A model generated the notes under the pieces. That model was given only the letters and a program-made list of their open reading frames with translations. It searched no databases and was not told the origin of the DNA. A program made the position numbers and the translations under genes. Source: Promethearchaeota archaeon (GTDB taxonomy: Archaea > Asgardarchaeota > Lokiarchaeia > Sigyniarchaeales > SOKP01). Taken from it: DNA of 64,000 nt. The stretch spans positions 9,064-73,063 of the forward strand of contig JAHPYZ010000001.1 of NCBI GenBank assembly GCA_019058425.1, in the 5' to 3' direction. Positions 17,388-27,928 of this stretch are shown here, one piece after another. Each line of letters begins with the position of its first letter. The first letter of the stretch is position 1.

Positions 17388-18506
17388 TTAAATTAATTTT
17401 TTCATAACAATTTCAGAACTACGATGTTTTTCCCAAAGTCTGAGGAAATTTTTTAAACTCTCATCATTTTGGAATATCTGATCACGAGCTATTCGTTTTG
17501 CTTTAAGAACACGGAGAAATTTTCTATCTAAGTTTTTCTCATAAACGGAACCAAGTTTATTCATCTTATCCCTTTTTTCACAAGATTTAATAGTCTCAAT
17601 TGCGATTTGACCACTCATCATTGCGTAAGGGATTCCTTTACCACTAATAGGATCCACAATCCCCCCAGCATCACCTACTGCAAATACATTGTCTTCATAG
17701 ATTTTAGGTCTTAACCCTACTGGAATGAGGTGAGGTTTGAAAATCTTCAATTCAGAACCTTTAATAGCGTTTCTAACAAATGGAAGATTTTCAAATTTTT
17801 TAAACTCTTCTCTAGAATTTTTAACTAGGTTTATTTGGTTACCCCATCCTACCGTAATTGTTTCTGCCTTTGGAAATAGCCAAGCATAACCAATAGGAAT
17901 AAGATTTTTTATACCAAAAAATGCATGTATTGCATCTTTACCCAACTTTTGCTCAATAATATCACTAGAGATTTTCATTTCTTTAGTAATTGTCAGTATT
18001 ATATTCTTCTTTTCGAAATATGGCCATCCTAATAATTTTAAAGTTGTAGAAGTGACTCCATCGCTAGCAATGATGTATTTTGCAGTGTACTTTCCCTTTT
18101 TAGTGCTAACTCTATAAAAATCATCTCTTTTTTCAATTTTAATTAAGGGTTCATCTTCTTTCAATAATACTCCACTTTCAATTGCCATATCGCTTAGAAA
18201 CTTATCGAATACATTTCGCCAAATTGTAGCTCCTTTTCCCTTCTTAGAGGATCTCTCCCCGTCAACATGATGAAGTTCCAATGATTCAAAATAACGGCTA
18301 ATTTTGTCTTCTGGATAATCAATCTCTTCAATTAACTCCAAAGCTATAGCGCCACCGCATGCTTTATACCGTCCTTTATCTCCAATTATATCTTTTTCAA
18401 TAATACAGGTCTTATATCCATTTTCAGCAGCTATCTTTCCCGCAATGGAACCTCCAGGACCTGCCCCTATAATAAATACATCATAATCTAGGTTTAAATT
18501 TTTCAT
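17388..18506 (-). CDS. Geranylgeranyl reductase family flavoprotein
   Basis: 372 residues. The FAD-binding Rossmann motif FIIGAGPGGSIAGKIAAENG starts at residue 12, the second flavin motif is FAVGDAGGIVDPISGKGIPYAMMSG near 275, and YKACGGAI matches the conserved Cys-Gly-Gly of archaeal digeranylgeranylglycerophospholipid reductases. These enzymes saturate the isoprenoid chains of archaeal membrane lipids. No transmembrane helix is present, so the protein is peripheral or soluble. It lies directly upstream of the polyprenyl synthase gene on the same strand, so the pair covers chain synthesis and reduction. Confidence 0.92.
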   Translation of the reverse strand: MKNLNLDYDVFIIGAGPGGSIAGKIAAENGYKTCIIEKDIIGDKGRYKACGGAIALELIEEIDYPEDKISRYFESLELHHVDGERSSKKGKGATIWRNVFDKFLSDMAIESGVLLKEDEPLIKIEKRDDFYRVSTKKGKYTAKYIIASDGVTSTTLKLLGWPYFEKKNIILTITKEMKISSDIIEQKLGKDAIHAFFGIKNLIPIGYAWLFPKAETITVGWGNQINLVKNSREEFKKFENLPFVRNAIKGSELKIFKPHLIPVGLRPKIYEDNVFAVGDAGGIVDPISGKGIPYAMMSGQIAIETIKSCEKRDKMNKLGSVYEKNLDRKFLRVLKAKRIARDQIFQNDESLKNFLRLWEKHRSSEIVMKKLI

Positions 18507-18595
18507 AATTAATCAAAATACTTATGTTAAAAAATATAGAATATTCAACCCTTTTTAAGCAATTTCAAACAATAGAAATTATTAATATAATGAAA

Positions 18596-21388
18596 TCACT
18601 CCAATAAGTCATTCTCAATTCTAATTGTAACAATTACGTGTGGCTCAACTGTTAATTCAAGGATATTATTGATATAGTTCTTAATTTTCGCTCTAATTTC
18701 ATTTTTGGGTTGTTCTTCAAGAAGATTTACAATTTCAGCATTTTTTATCAAAATTTTCTCATAAAATGTTAATCTTGCATTTTGAGGTTCAGATGTTATA
18801 TTATAAACTCTAATAATAAGATTATTTCCTTCCTCTGATTTTTTTAATGCACTCAAAACTATACTTTTATTATCAATTTCAAGGAAACTAAGAGAAGCTG
18901 GAAGGAAAGTATCAATAGTTTTCTTTTTAGGTTTAAAATAGTAAGACATAACACCAGTTGGTCTTAATATAACTTTATCTGATACCCTAAAAGGGCTATA
19001 GGCCATTGCGGGAAAAAGAGGTTTTAAGGGATTGTTAAATTCCTTACCTCTAAGGTGTATATCTGAATCTAACCAACTTGATTTTGATGTTGTTATAATT
19101 GATAATTCAAACGATTGATTACCAAGACATTGAGCTCTTGGAGTTTTAAAACCAGGACCAGCATGAGACATTCTGCTAGCAAAATCATCACGAGATAACC
19201 ATTCAACACATCGTAATAGAGTTATTGCGAATGTAATGGTACCATCCACATTTACTATAGCTTCATATTCAGGTAATCCTTTGTTTAATACAGCAAAAGT
19301 TCCTGAATTATCGCTAACCGAAACAAAATCCTTTTGATGATTCATGGGTAAAGGCTTTTGAGCCCAATGATCCCCATTAGGCAATCTAACTTTTCTGGGA
19401 AGGACATAGAAATGACCATCAGTATTTATAATTTCAGATTTTATTTTTGTAGGAAATTTAACACGTATTCGATGATCTTTGCTATTATTTTCTAATATAA
19501 TTTTAAAATCTATTCTTTTAACTCCTTTATATAAAGAGATAAATATGGATATTTTATTATCCACTAAATACTCTTCTCTATTATATCGATCTTCAGTTAA
19601 TGAATAAGGGAGTTTTAAATTAAGCCTCAGTTTAAAAGTCTTCTGAGTAGGACCATCAATATGTACTGACCTTTCAAACACTGCTACATCTTCAGAAGTA
19701 AAAGTCATATCCGATTGGTTCTCTCTTGGCCCAGAATAGTCATATTCATCTCCCCAATCTCCTATATCTTCAAATTCACAGACGTTCTCATATAAAAACT
19801 CTGTCTCCTTATCAAAAATATCAATAAAACCATTCGATTTTATAATAATTCTATAGTATACATTTTCTAAGTAATCTCGAGTAATTTTAAAAGCATCATC
19901 TTCACTGAATATAGTTTTTTTTTCAGATTCGGCTGGAAAAATATAATATGTTTTAAAACCTAAGGCAGGTATATCCGCTAAAAATGTGAATTTATGACTG
20001 ATATCTGTTGTTAGGGTAAATCTCGGTTCTTCTTCAATGAAATGATGCTGAAATTCAATTTCTCTTCCATTAGAGTCTATAAGTCTTATATTAAACGGAA
20101 ATTTTTCTCCACCTGTTTTGTTCCCTATAACATTAACCTTTACAACATCTTTCCGTTGCCAAGGAAGCGGATTATATATTATTAAGATATTCAAGTTTTT
20201 ATATTTAGGATCAGTATTTATATGATCACTTAGATAAGAGAAAGAATCCTTAAAAATTTCGTTTGCGATTTGTTCTGCCCAATCAAAACGAGTAATCATT
20301 TCATTATGAACCTGATCTATACTACAACCACAAATAGAGTCATGGGGAGCATTCTTCTGAAGCCACTTTAAACCTGTCAAGATATAATCTTTTGGGTAAA
20401 TAAATTTATTATATTTGTCTAGGATCCACGCAATTGTTGAAATTGGCTCAGAATATTTTTCATATTGATATTCTATGGCTGTATTTCTTTGCTTTATCCA
20501 CATGCGTGCTGAAAGAACTCCAGATAATATATGCGAAAACCTACCCCCCCTCAATTCTCCTTGAAACATGTTTAATTCTGGATTGGATTCAATGACTTTA
20601 TCCACATAATATTCAAAATCTGCTTGTTCTAAAGGCTTATCGGGATTAAAATCATTCCATTGTTTTACTATTTCTGGAATTTCAGATAGTGCTTCAAAAT
20701 GGTCTTCACCGTTACTCAGTAAAACATTTGGAGTGACTATAAATTCTTCGAATTTTTGAATTGTGTTTTTAATTGTTCGTAAAGCTGGTAAATATTTTCC
20801 CTTAATTTTTTTAATATTATGAAATATTAATGATCCATATCCATATCTTAAGAAAATCGCTAGAATAGATGCCGCTTCTCCGGGAGCATTCCATTTAAAT
20901 TCTATATTCAAATTCTTCTCTTCAAATTCATTTCCAAAACCTCTTTGAAACATTATAGATGGAATTTCAAATCCTTGAAGAATCTGTGGGAGTTGAGCAA
21001 TGTGACCAAAGGGATCAGGTATATATCCCACTTTCATAACTCTTCCGAATCTTCTTGCAATTTGATGTCCAATCAAAAGATTTCTAATAATTGATTCTCC
21101 GCTAACTAAAAATTCATCAGGAAGAACATACATAGGACCAATTGATAGTCTTCCTTGTTTTACATATTTCTTAATTTCTTCTTCTCGTTCAGGCCTCACT
21201 TCTAAATAATCCTCTATAGGGATTACTTGACCATCAAATGTGAAATTCTTATATTCAGGATCAGTTTTTAAAATATGTAATAGTTTATCCATCATTATTA
21301 CTAATCTAGCACGGAATTCTTGGAATGTTAAATACCACTCCCGATCCCAATGAGTATGCGGAACAATTATGACTTTATTAGCATCCAT
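18596..21388 (-). CDS. Glycoside hydrolase family 38 alpha-mannosidase
   Basis: 930 residues, typical for family 38 alpha-mannosidases. The N-terminal catalytic barrel begins with VPHTHWDREW (10-18, zinc ligands His and Asp). The nucleophile aspartate is in YIPDPFGHIAQLP (D125), and a late HDSICGCSIDQVH segment supplies further active-site residues. The C-terminal half holds the beta-sandwich domains (EFEDIGDWGDEYDYSGP; RVYNITSEPQNARL). There is no signal peptide, so the enzyme is probably cytosolic and acts on imported or endogenous mannosides such as archaeal N-glycan or storage oligosaccharide. It is followed on the same strand by the PHP and phosphodiesterase genes with gaps of 75-90 bases, which suggests a carbohydrate or glycolipid degradation group. 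Confidence 0.93.
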   Translation of the reverse strand: MDANKVIIVPHTHWDREWYLTFQEFRARLVIMMDKLLHILKTDPEYKNFTFDGQVIPIEDYLEVRPEREEEIKKYVKQGRLSIGPMYVLPDEFLVSGESIIRNLLIGHQIARRFGRVMKVGYIPDPFGHIAQLPQILQGFEIPSIMFQRGFGNEFEEKNLNIEFKWNAPGEAASILAIFLRYGYGSLIFHNIKKIKGKYLPALRTIKNTIQKFEEFIVTPNVLLSNGEDHFEALSEIPEIVKQWNDFNPDKPLEQADFEYYVDKVIESNPELNMFQGELRGGRFSHILSGVLSARMWIKQRNTAIEYQYEKYSEPISTIAWILDKYNKFIYPKDYILTGLKWLQKNAPHDSICGCSIDQVHNEMITRFDWAEQIANEIFKDSFSYLSDHINTDPKYKNLNILIIYNPLPWQRKDVVKVNVIGNKTGGEKFPFNIRLIDSNGREIEFQHHFIEEEPRFTLTTDISHKFTFLADIPALGFKTYYIFPAESEKKTIFSEDDAFKITRDYLENVYYRIIIKSNGFIDIFDKETEFLYENVCEFEDIGDWGDEYDYSGPRENQSDMTFTSEDVAVFERSVHIDGPTQKTFKLRLNLKLPYSLTEDRYNREEYLVDNKISIFISLYKGVKRIDFKIILENNSKDHRIRVKFPTKIKSEIINTDGHFYVLPRKVRLPNGDHWAQKPLPMNHQKDFVSVSDNSGTFAVLNKGLPEYEAIVNVDGTITFAITLLRCVEWLSRDDFASRMSHAGPGFKTPRAQCLGNQSFELSIITTSKSSWLDSDIHLRGKEFNNPLKPLFPAMAYSPFRVSDKVILRPTGVMSYYFKPKKKTIDTFLPASLSFLEIDNKSIVLSALKKSEEGNNLIIRVYNITSEPQNARLTFYEKILIKNAEIVNLLEEQPKNEIRAKIKNYINNILELTVEPHVIVTIRIENDLLE

Positions 21389-21478
21389 CTCAAATACCCT
21401 TTATTTACAATCCTAATTGAGTTTGATAAAGAATATTTTAATAAAAACTAATTGAATATTGATAAGAAGTAAGTATTT

Positions 21479-23641
21479 TTAATATTCAACCCATATTGGT
21501 CCAGCATAAGACATTCTTCCATTCTCTCCTACAATACGAATCAAATAATAGTTGTAACCTCCAGTATTTAGAGTACTTGGATCAATAGGATTATCACTAT
21601 ACGGGTTTATATAGTAATTATTTCCCCTTTTAATACAACTATTTTCATAGGTAGTTCCCATAATAGGTTCAGTATCAATAATAGATATATTAACTATTGG
21701 TGAAGATATTTGTTCAGTGTACCATAATTCCCCATTTTTGATAATCTCAATATCTGCATTCCAATTTGGAATCCAATTTGGAGTAACTGAAGCAGATTTA
21801 GATTTTAACGCAACTGGGGCGCCATCTTGAGCCACGAAGACATTTATTTCTCTATGATCTGTTGAGCTATTTGCTATAAATGTTGATCCATCGCCTACTG
21901 GAGTTCCATTTACCTTAAATGTAAGAATCGGGCGGCCATGGTCTGAATTTGCATATATCCTTTGGTTTTCAATACCGTTGAAAACTCCTTCTCTTGTAAG
22001 ATTATTGACATAGACAGCAGTCAATCCTCCGGGATATGGATGTTCGTTTCGGGTATGCCATAAGCTAAAAGGACGTTGATGTCCAATATAAGCTCTAGTA
22101 TGACTTAAGCTGTGACCTGGATGACCGTCATGTTCATCACTAGACCCATACATCGTCATTCTGTACCCCATAGTAAATGCATCAACTACAGAGGAACCAT
22201 TAGTATAGCTTGGAGGTGGATCAATAGCACTTACATAATTTAATTCATGGCGCTGCTCAAAGAGAAACTCACCATGAACAGAAGATACTTCTGCTATTTT
22301 AACATATTTTGGATTAGTATACGTCCAATCCTGAATATAAGCTTCTTTGGTTGAATGATGTGGTAATGCTAATGCCTTTACACCGTGAGATAATGTAAAA
22401 TCATCAAGAACATTCCAAAGAGCTTGGGGAGTCCTAACAGTAAAGTATGAATCTAATATTGGTGACTTTAATAAAGTATTTCCACTGAAGATGATAACAT
22501 AATGACCTGTCCTAACACATGTCCACTCTATACCATGGAATGTTACAAAATTATTGGGTTCATACCAGTTATTAGTACTAGATTCAAGAATGTTAAGTGA
22601 CCATGGAGAGAACATCATAATTTCAGCATGATCTGTTAGAGCATTAAAATCTAGGCACGCAATATGTTTTGCATAGTAGAACGAATGATCTGCTGTTCCT
22701 GTCCCATCGGAGAGCTGAGAGTGAGTATGAAGATCCCCCCAAACTATAAATGGATCTGATGAAGTATAATTATTAACTAAAATAGGATTGCTGTAATATG
22801 TATTTCTAGTTATGCTATCATTCACTAAAATATAATGAAAACCTGGTGTAGTAATACTAGCTTGAAATACATGTCTTCCATTATCCTTACCATCTCTGAT
22901 TTCATAAGCAATATCAGATCCAAATATTTGACCTGTAAATGTATATGAATCAGGCAAATTTGCTTCAGTATTTATGAGTAAATCAAAATTAGTGAGATTA
23001 TATGATTTTATAGAAAATTCTACATACCCTTTATATACAGCACTCAAACGTTCAAAAGGGTCCCAAGCTTCAACTGTGATATCAAATGTTACATCAGAAT
23101 TAACCATAGTTGGAGCATTCACCCATAAAAGCCTTGGATTATTATCAAACATTACTCCTAAATCAATACTCACGGATGTCCACATCGTTATAGGTATAAG
23201 TATAACAATTATTTCGATTGCCCTATGTTTTCTCTTTGATAATTTCTCATAACTATGATACCAATGAATTATTTTCTTAGATATAATTTCCTTTCGTTTT
23301 AAAATCTCTAAAATTAGTAAGTATATAGAGTAAGATATAAAAAAAATTACAGAATACCAAATTACAATAGTAAGAGGTGCAATATCATGGTAAAAATGCA
23401 CAAAAACTGTAACAAATCCAATCGCAATTGCTAGAACAATTCCATTTCGCTTCCAAGCATTATCTTTTAAGAAAATATAATATAGTCCTCCAATAATTAG
23501 ACCAATTACACACCAAAAATACCAAAAAAGTGTAACTATACCAAAACCATAAACCATTAATCTAGGCATACGCCTTAAACGAGACCATTCTCTTTTTGAT
23601 GCTGATGCTTTATTAATGTCTTTTTTTTTTCTTTTTATCAT
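21479..23641 (-). CDS. Membrane-anchored PHP/CehA-type metallohydrolase
   Basis: 720 residues. A basic N-terminus is followed by four hydrophobic helices (about 30-57, 66-84, 90-112, 141-162), then a beta-rich domain (170-295) and a PHP metallohydrolase domain starting WGDLHTHSQLSDGT (301-314) with TDHAE at 336-340, H in ALPHHSTKEA and SSDEHDGHPGH further on. These are the metal ligands of CehA/McbA-like PHP proteins. The catalytic part would sit on one side of the membrane, probably outside, since the following sequence is rich in N-x-S/T sites. Substrate unknown; phosphoesters or aryl carbamates are hydrolysed by relatives. It lies between the phosphodiesterase and alpha-mannosidase genes on the same strand. 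Confidence 0.85.
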   Translation of the reverse strand: MIKRKKKDINKASASKREWSRLRRMPRLMVYGFGIVTLFWYFWCVIGLIIGGLYYIFLKDNAWKRNGIVLAIAIGFVTVFVHFYHDIAPLTIVIWYSVIFFISYSIYLLILEILKRKEIISKKIIHWYHSYEKLSKRKHRAIEIIVILIPITMWTSVSIDLGVMFDNNPRLLWVNAPTMVNSDVTFDITVEAWDPFERLSAVYKGYVEFSIKSYNLTNFDLLINTEANLPDSYTFTGQIFGSDIAYEIRDGKDNGRHVFQASITTPGFHYILVNDSITRNTYYSNPILVNNYTSSDPFIVWGDLHTHSQLSDGTGTADHSFYYAKHIACLDFNALTDHAEIMMFSPWSLNILESSTNNWYEPNNFVTFHGIEWTCVRTGHYVIIFSGNTLLKSPILDSYFTVRTPQALWNVLDDFTLSHGVKALALPHHSTKEAYIQDWTYTNPKYVKIAEVSSVHGEFLFEQRHELNYVSAIDPPPSYTNGSSVVDAFTMGYRMTMYGSSDEHDGHPGHSLSHTRAYIGHQRPFSLWHTRNEHPYPGGLTAVYVNNLTREGVFNGIENQRIYANSDHGRPILTFKVNGTPVGDGSTFIANSSTDHREINVFVAQDGAPVALKSKSASVTPNWIPNWNADIEIIKNGELWYTEQISSPIVNISIIDTEPIMGTTYENSCIKRGNNYYINPYSDNPIDPSTLNTGGYNYYLIRIVGENGRMSYAGPIWVEY

Positions 23642-23715
23642 AACTCAAATTAGATTAAAGATGTTAATAAAAATTATTTTTCATTCACTATAAAAAAAAG
23701 AATTAAGAGAAATTT

Positions 23716-25251
23716 CTAAGGATAATTAAAGACAGATTTTCCAATAACACTTGAATGTGGTTTAATTCCTAATAATTCTAATAGAGTCGGAACCATATCT
23801 GTTGTTTTACAATATTTCAATTCTTTCTGTGGAAACTCAGGTGAACCTCCAATAATAAATGGAACTATCATACACTCTCTAATTCCAATATCATGAATAA
23901 AAGGTGAGGCACTTTGAGTTACTCCATGGTCATAATTGAAGCCATATTCTCCTAACGTTGAAATAATAATATCGCATGATCGGGGATTTTTAAAATAGCG
24001 AGGAATTTGATCAATTATTATTGGGAAGTTGATATGATTTGTAGCTTCTAACCATTCTTCGAGTATATGAAATTTACTATCCAGAATTTTTGCTGATTTC
24101 TCATTATCGCTGTATTGATAAAAATCATTGCCTTCATATGTATATTTGGCTTGTTGATCTTTTCCAAAACCTCTATATTCTATCATTCCATGTCTTTTTT
24201 TCCCAGAATTTTTATCCAAATATTCAATATGAATTATTCCTTTTTCTGGTTTATTTTCATCATCTCTATAATACATATATTTTACTCCAGGAATTTCCCA
24301 TAGAGTATTAAACAAATTCATTCCTTGCTTTCCCTTTCCACTAACCTTAAATTTCTGCATCTGTTGAATTGAAGGATGATGTTGCCATGTGTCCCCTGGA
24401 AAATTAAAAAAACCCATTGATCCAATATTACAATCAAAATCTCCAGTTCCTTTTTCGGGATTATATGGTATTAATCCTTTTTCTTGAAAAAATGGTTCAA
24501 GGTCGACAATTTTCTTTGCTTTGAAATTACCGTGATCAGAAATTAAGCCAATCGCAGTAGAATCATAATATCCTGTTTTTTTCAAAGTATTCATCAAAGA
24601 TCCTAGATATCTATCGCACTCAACTATTAAATTAATGTAATTAGTGTGGTCAAATCCTAATTCATGCATAAGATCATCAGTTTGAAAAACATAACCTACA
24701 CTTAATATTGGAACTTCCTTATTTGGAAAATAAGTTTCAGGATGTTCAAAAGCTTCTATGAGATGTTTAAAGATAGCCTCCACATCGTAGACACTTTTTC
24801 CCACAACAAAATATGCTCCACGAAATAAGAAGCAACTGGAACTTAAGATATTTCCCTCTGGTATTTGTTCAAAAATCGTTTTTACATTTTTTCCAATATC
24901 TTTATTTGCTTTTAATAATTGCGATCTATCTCCATAATTACGAATAAAAGGTGGCTTTTTACTGGTTGATGGTGGATCTTTCCTATTTAACCAATGATAG
25001 AGAGGAAGAGCATTCCCTTCTTTAGGAAAATATCCCGAATATGAGCCAGTAACTATATTACCATAACACGGAAATGTAATTGCAGGATATGAAGTAACAC
25101 AATTAGAACATGAAATGCCATTTTCTACTAGGTTTCTCATATTTGGAAGCTTTCCTTCATTTATTAATTTAAATAAATGTTCTGCGCGAACATCATCAAG
25201 AATAATCAGAATTACTTGGTTTACCTTTGAGTTTCTAACCATGATAATCAA
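23716..25251 (-). CDS. Alkaline-phosphatase-superfamily phosphodiesterase
   Basis: 511 residues of the nucleotide pyrophosphatase/phosphodiesterase type. Metal ligands and nucleophile are visible: ILDDVRAEH (D19/D20), the nucleophile threonine in PAITFPCYGNIVTG (T59), GFDHTNYINLIVECDRYLG, LISDHGNFKA and a late GVTQSASPFIHD. There is no signal peptide, so it is probably cytosolic. The start could be residue 1 or the Met at position 4; both are close to the first strand. It is the first gene of the minus-strand run that continues into the PHP protein and the alpha-mannosidase. Substrate not predictable; glycerophosphodiester, phosphoglycan or nucleotide diesters are all possible. Confidence 0.88.
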   Translation of the reverse strand: MIIMVRNSKVNQVILIILDDVRAEHLFKLINEGKLPNMRNLVENGISCSNCVTSYPAITFPCYGNIVTGSYSGYFPKEGNALPLYHWLNRKDPPSTSKKPPFIRNYGDRSQLLKANKDIGKNVKTIFEQIPEGNILSSSCFLFRGAYFVVGKSVYDVEAIFKHLIEAFEHPETYFPNKEVPILSVGYVFQTDDLMHELGFDHTNYINLIVECDRYLGSLMNTLKKTGYYDSTAIGLISDHGNFKAKKIVDLEPFFQEKGLIPYNPEKGTGDFDCNIGSMGFFNFPGDTWQHHPSIQQMQKFKVSGKGKQGMNLFNTLWEIPGVKYMYYRDDENKPEKGIIHIEYLDKNSGKKRHGMIEYRGFGKDQQAKYTYEGNDFYQYSDNEKSAKILDSKFHILEEWLEATNHINFPIIIDQIPRYFKNPRSCDIIISTLGEYGFNYDHGVTQSASPFIHDIGIRECMIVPFIIGGSPEFPQKELKYCKTTDMVPTLLELLGIKPHSSVIGKSVFNYP

Positions 25252-25383
25252 CTAGTGGTTAATTAAATTTTAAATTTTTTAATAGTATAAATAAAATTTT
25301 GAAAAATAGAGTTAAAATTTGAAATTTAAACTTTTCCTTTTTAATCGTAAAATTTTTGTTTCAGTACACATTTTTCAGATTTA

Positions 25384-26484
25384 ATGAGTGGATCTGTAGA
25401 GCATAATTTCATAGTAGGAATTTTTGGGGAAAATATAGAACACAATAAACTTATAGGACAAGCATTAGGAGCTCCTGGTACAAAATCAGATATTCAATTT
25501 TATAATCGACTTGATGCTGAGCTGAACCAAGTGTTTTGTGCTTTAACTCCTTTAGATTATCCAGATAAAATTAAACCATTTCTGCAAACGTTAGTATTAA
25601 CTAATATCCATGTTTTGGTTATAGATTTAAATATTGGATTAAACTCTATTATAGGTGAATTAATAGTTGGGATGGATTTATTTCACCAATTATTCAATAC
25701 TAAAGATTTAGTAGTTATTTCCGGTATCAACAAAAATAATGAATGGAAATTAATAGATTTTAAAGAAGAATTTAAAAAAATACTTGATACAACAAGTTTA
25801 AAAGATGCAGAAATATTCGATATAAAAACTAAAGAAGATTATACTCTATTGAAAAAGAAAATCATTGAAATTCATTTACAAACTCAAGAATTAAATACAG
25901 AAATTAATGGAATCACAAAAATTTTGATAGATCATGCCTTTCCAGTAAAGGGTATTGGGACTGTAATTTTAGGAATTGTCAAGGAAGGAAAAGTTAATAC
26001 TGGTCAGATGTTGGAATTAACTGGGTATGATGGCCCAAGTAAAAAGGTTATTATTCGAAGTATCCAAAAACATGATAGAGATTTTAAAATGGCTGTTAAA
26101 GGAGATCGGGTCGGTCTTGCTTTAAAAGGTAATATATCTGCAGATGAGATCAGTCGTGATAATATTTTAATTAATCAAGGATTATACAAATCAGAACACC
26201 AAATTAAAGCAAGAGTCTTTATCAATCCATCTTATAAACCAAAAAATAATGTAGTTAAACCAGGAAATGGAATCCAATATAATGCGTTGGTAGATTTAAA
26301 ATCTACACCATTTAAGTTTATTAATGGAGAAGAAATTCTTCCTGGAAGCTCCGGGATAGTTATTATGAAATTTGACAAACTTGTTTATCATAATGGCTCT
26401 GGATTAAAAGGAATTATAACAGATTTGAATCGATTTGATAATAAACTGAGAATCATAGGATATTTTAATCAATTATCAAACTAA
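25384..26484 (+). CDS. SelB/EF-Tu-like protein with degenerate GTPase domain
   Basis: 366 residues. Domain II is clear (KGIGTVILGIVKEGKVNTGQ, then IRSIQKHDRDFKMAVKGDRVGLALKG), with a wording typical of archaeal SelB-like factors, followed by domain III (RVFINPSYKP to YFNQLSN). The N-terminal 170 residues occupy the place of the G domain but lack a P-loop (GIFGENIEHNKLIGQALG has no GKS/T), lack DxxG, and have no clear NKxD. Archaea are known to carry such EF-Tu/SelB paralogues of unknown role. It is therefore probably not a working elongation factor. It stands alone, divergent from the phosphodiesterase gene. Confidence 0.75.
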   Translation: MSGSVEHNFIVGIFGENIEHNKLIGQALGAPGTKSDIQFYNRLDAELNQVFCALTPLDYPDKIKPFLQTLVLTNIHVLVIDLNIGLNSIIGELIVGMDLFHQLFNTKDLVVISGINKNNEWKLIDFKEEFKKILDTTSLKDAEIFDIKTKEDYTLLKKKIIEIHLQTQELNTEINGITKILIDHAFPVKGIGTVILGIVKEGKVNTGQMLELTGYDGPSKKVIIRSIQKHDRDFKMAVKGDRVGLALKGNISADEISRDNILINQGLYKSEHQIKARVFINPSYKPKNNVVKPGNGIQYNALVDLKSTPFKFINGEEILPGSSGIVIMKFDKLVYHNGSGLKGIITDLNRFDNKLRIIGYFNQLSN

Positions 26485-26673
26485 AAATTTTAAATTCCCC
26501 CTTATATCATACCAATTAAACATTCAATAAGAATACGTCAAGGATTATTAAAATTACTTGAATTTTTGTAATGCTACGACTTATCTCTATCTATTCTTTG
26601 ATAGTAATTTATATAAATTTTAAATAAAATATTATTGTATAGAATTTGAATTTTTAATCTTTGATCATCGAAA

Positions 26674-27738
26674 ATGGATACTACTCATAAAATATTTTTC
26701 AAAAATTCATCAGATATGAGTGAAGTAGAATCTAATTCTGTAGATTTAATTATAACTTCACCACCTTATCCTATGATTGAGATGTGGGATCCATTATTTT
26801 CATCTTTAAATAGTGAGATCAAGCAAGCACTTGAAGAAGGGGCAGGTAGAAGGGCGTTTAATCTAATGCATAACGAACTTGATAAAGTATGGAAGGAGGT
26901 AACCCGAGTGTTAAAAACGGGAGGAATTATATGTATAAATATTGGAGATGCGACAAGGAAAATTGGAAAAAATTTTCAATTATATCCTAATCATGTCAAA
27001 ATTGCCAATTCATTCTTATCTCATAAATTCATAGAACTACCGAGTATCTTATGGAGAAAACCAACAAATAGTCCAAATAAATTCATGGGCTCTGGTATGC
27101 TTCCTCCTAACGCCTATGTTACTCTTGAACATGAACATATTTTGATTTTTAGGAAAGGAAAATTTAAGCGAGATTTTCCACCTAAATTGAAAAATAGATA
27201 TCACAGCGCTTTCTTCTGGGAAGAAAGAAACAAATGGTTTTCAAATCTCTGGGAAGATATAAAAGGGACTTCTCAGAATCTAGAAATTAACAAAAATAAT
27301 CAATCTAAATTAAGAGACCGATCAGCTTCCTATCCTTTAGAATTACCCTATCGTTTAATCAATATGTTTTCATTATATAACGATACAGTTTTAGATCCAT
27401 TCTGGGGAACAGGTACAACAACATTAACTGCGATGATTTCTGCACGAAATTCAATTGGGTATGAAATTAATTCTGAATTCATGGAAATATTTAAACATAA
27501 TATAAAAAAAATCAAACAACTCAATAATATAATTAATACAAAAAGATTGAACAATCATCTTGAATTTATAAGAAATAGAATGGAGAATGTTAAAGATGTC
27601 AAATATACTTCAGTTCACTATAACTTTCCTGTTATTACAAAGCAAGAGATTGAACTTTTATTATATTCTATAAAAAATACTCGTAAATATGAGAAAAATT
27701 TAGTTGTGGACTATGAAAAATTTAAATTTGAATGTTAA
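26674..27738 (+). CDS. DNA methyltransferase, SPPY type (beta class)
   Basis: 354 residues. The catalytic motif IV (TSPPYP, 28-33) precedes the S-adenosylmethionine-binding motif (VLDPFWGTGTTTLTAM, about 247-262), the beta-class order. SPPY usually marks N4-cytosine methylation, less often N6-adenine. The central region (residues 100-240) should be the target recognition part. No endonuclease gene is adjacent, so it behaves as a solitary methyltransferase, although a second methyltransferase lies at 30270. The C-terminal ~80 residues form a Lys/Asn-rich tail after the core fold. Confidence 0.88.
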   Translation: MDTTHKIFFKNSSDMSEVESNSVDLIITSPPYPMIEMWDPLFSSLNSEIKQALEEGAGRRAFNLMHNELDKVWKEVTRVLKTGGIICINIGDATRKIGKNFQLYPNHVKIANSFLSHKFIELPSILWRKPTNSPNKFMGSGMLPPNAYVTLEHEHILIFRKGKFKRDFPPKLKNRYHSAFFWEERNKWFSNLWEDIKGTSQNLEINKNNQSKLRDRSASYPLELPYRLINMFSLYNDTVLDPFWGTGTTTLTAMISARNSIGYEINSEFMEIFKHNIKKIKQLNNIINTKRLNNHLEFIRNRMENVKDVKYTSVHYNFPVITKQEIELLLYSIKNTRKYEKNLVVDYEKFKFEC

Positions 27739-27928
27739 GCAGATTCTAAAAACATACTTGAAGAAGCATACTTTAATTTAAAAACATCAGAAAAATAAAA
27801 AATAAAATTACGGTTAAATATCTGTGATTATTATTTTATTAATTTTAGAAATCCTTTCTCGAGCAGAGTCTTCCTCAAATAACTTCCCATTAGAGGCTTT
27901 TTTATTTGAGTCATTAAAATGGATTCTT

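Noticed and set aside
27831-27914. A 27-codon minus-strand frame (MTQIKKPLMGSYLRK...) after the gene at 27929
   Set aside because: Very short, with no ribosome site and an alternative overlapping frame that looks equally plausible.
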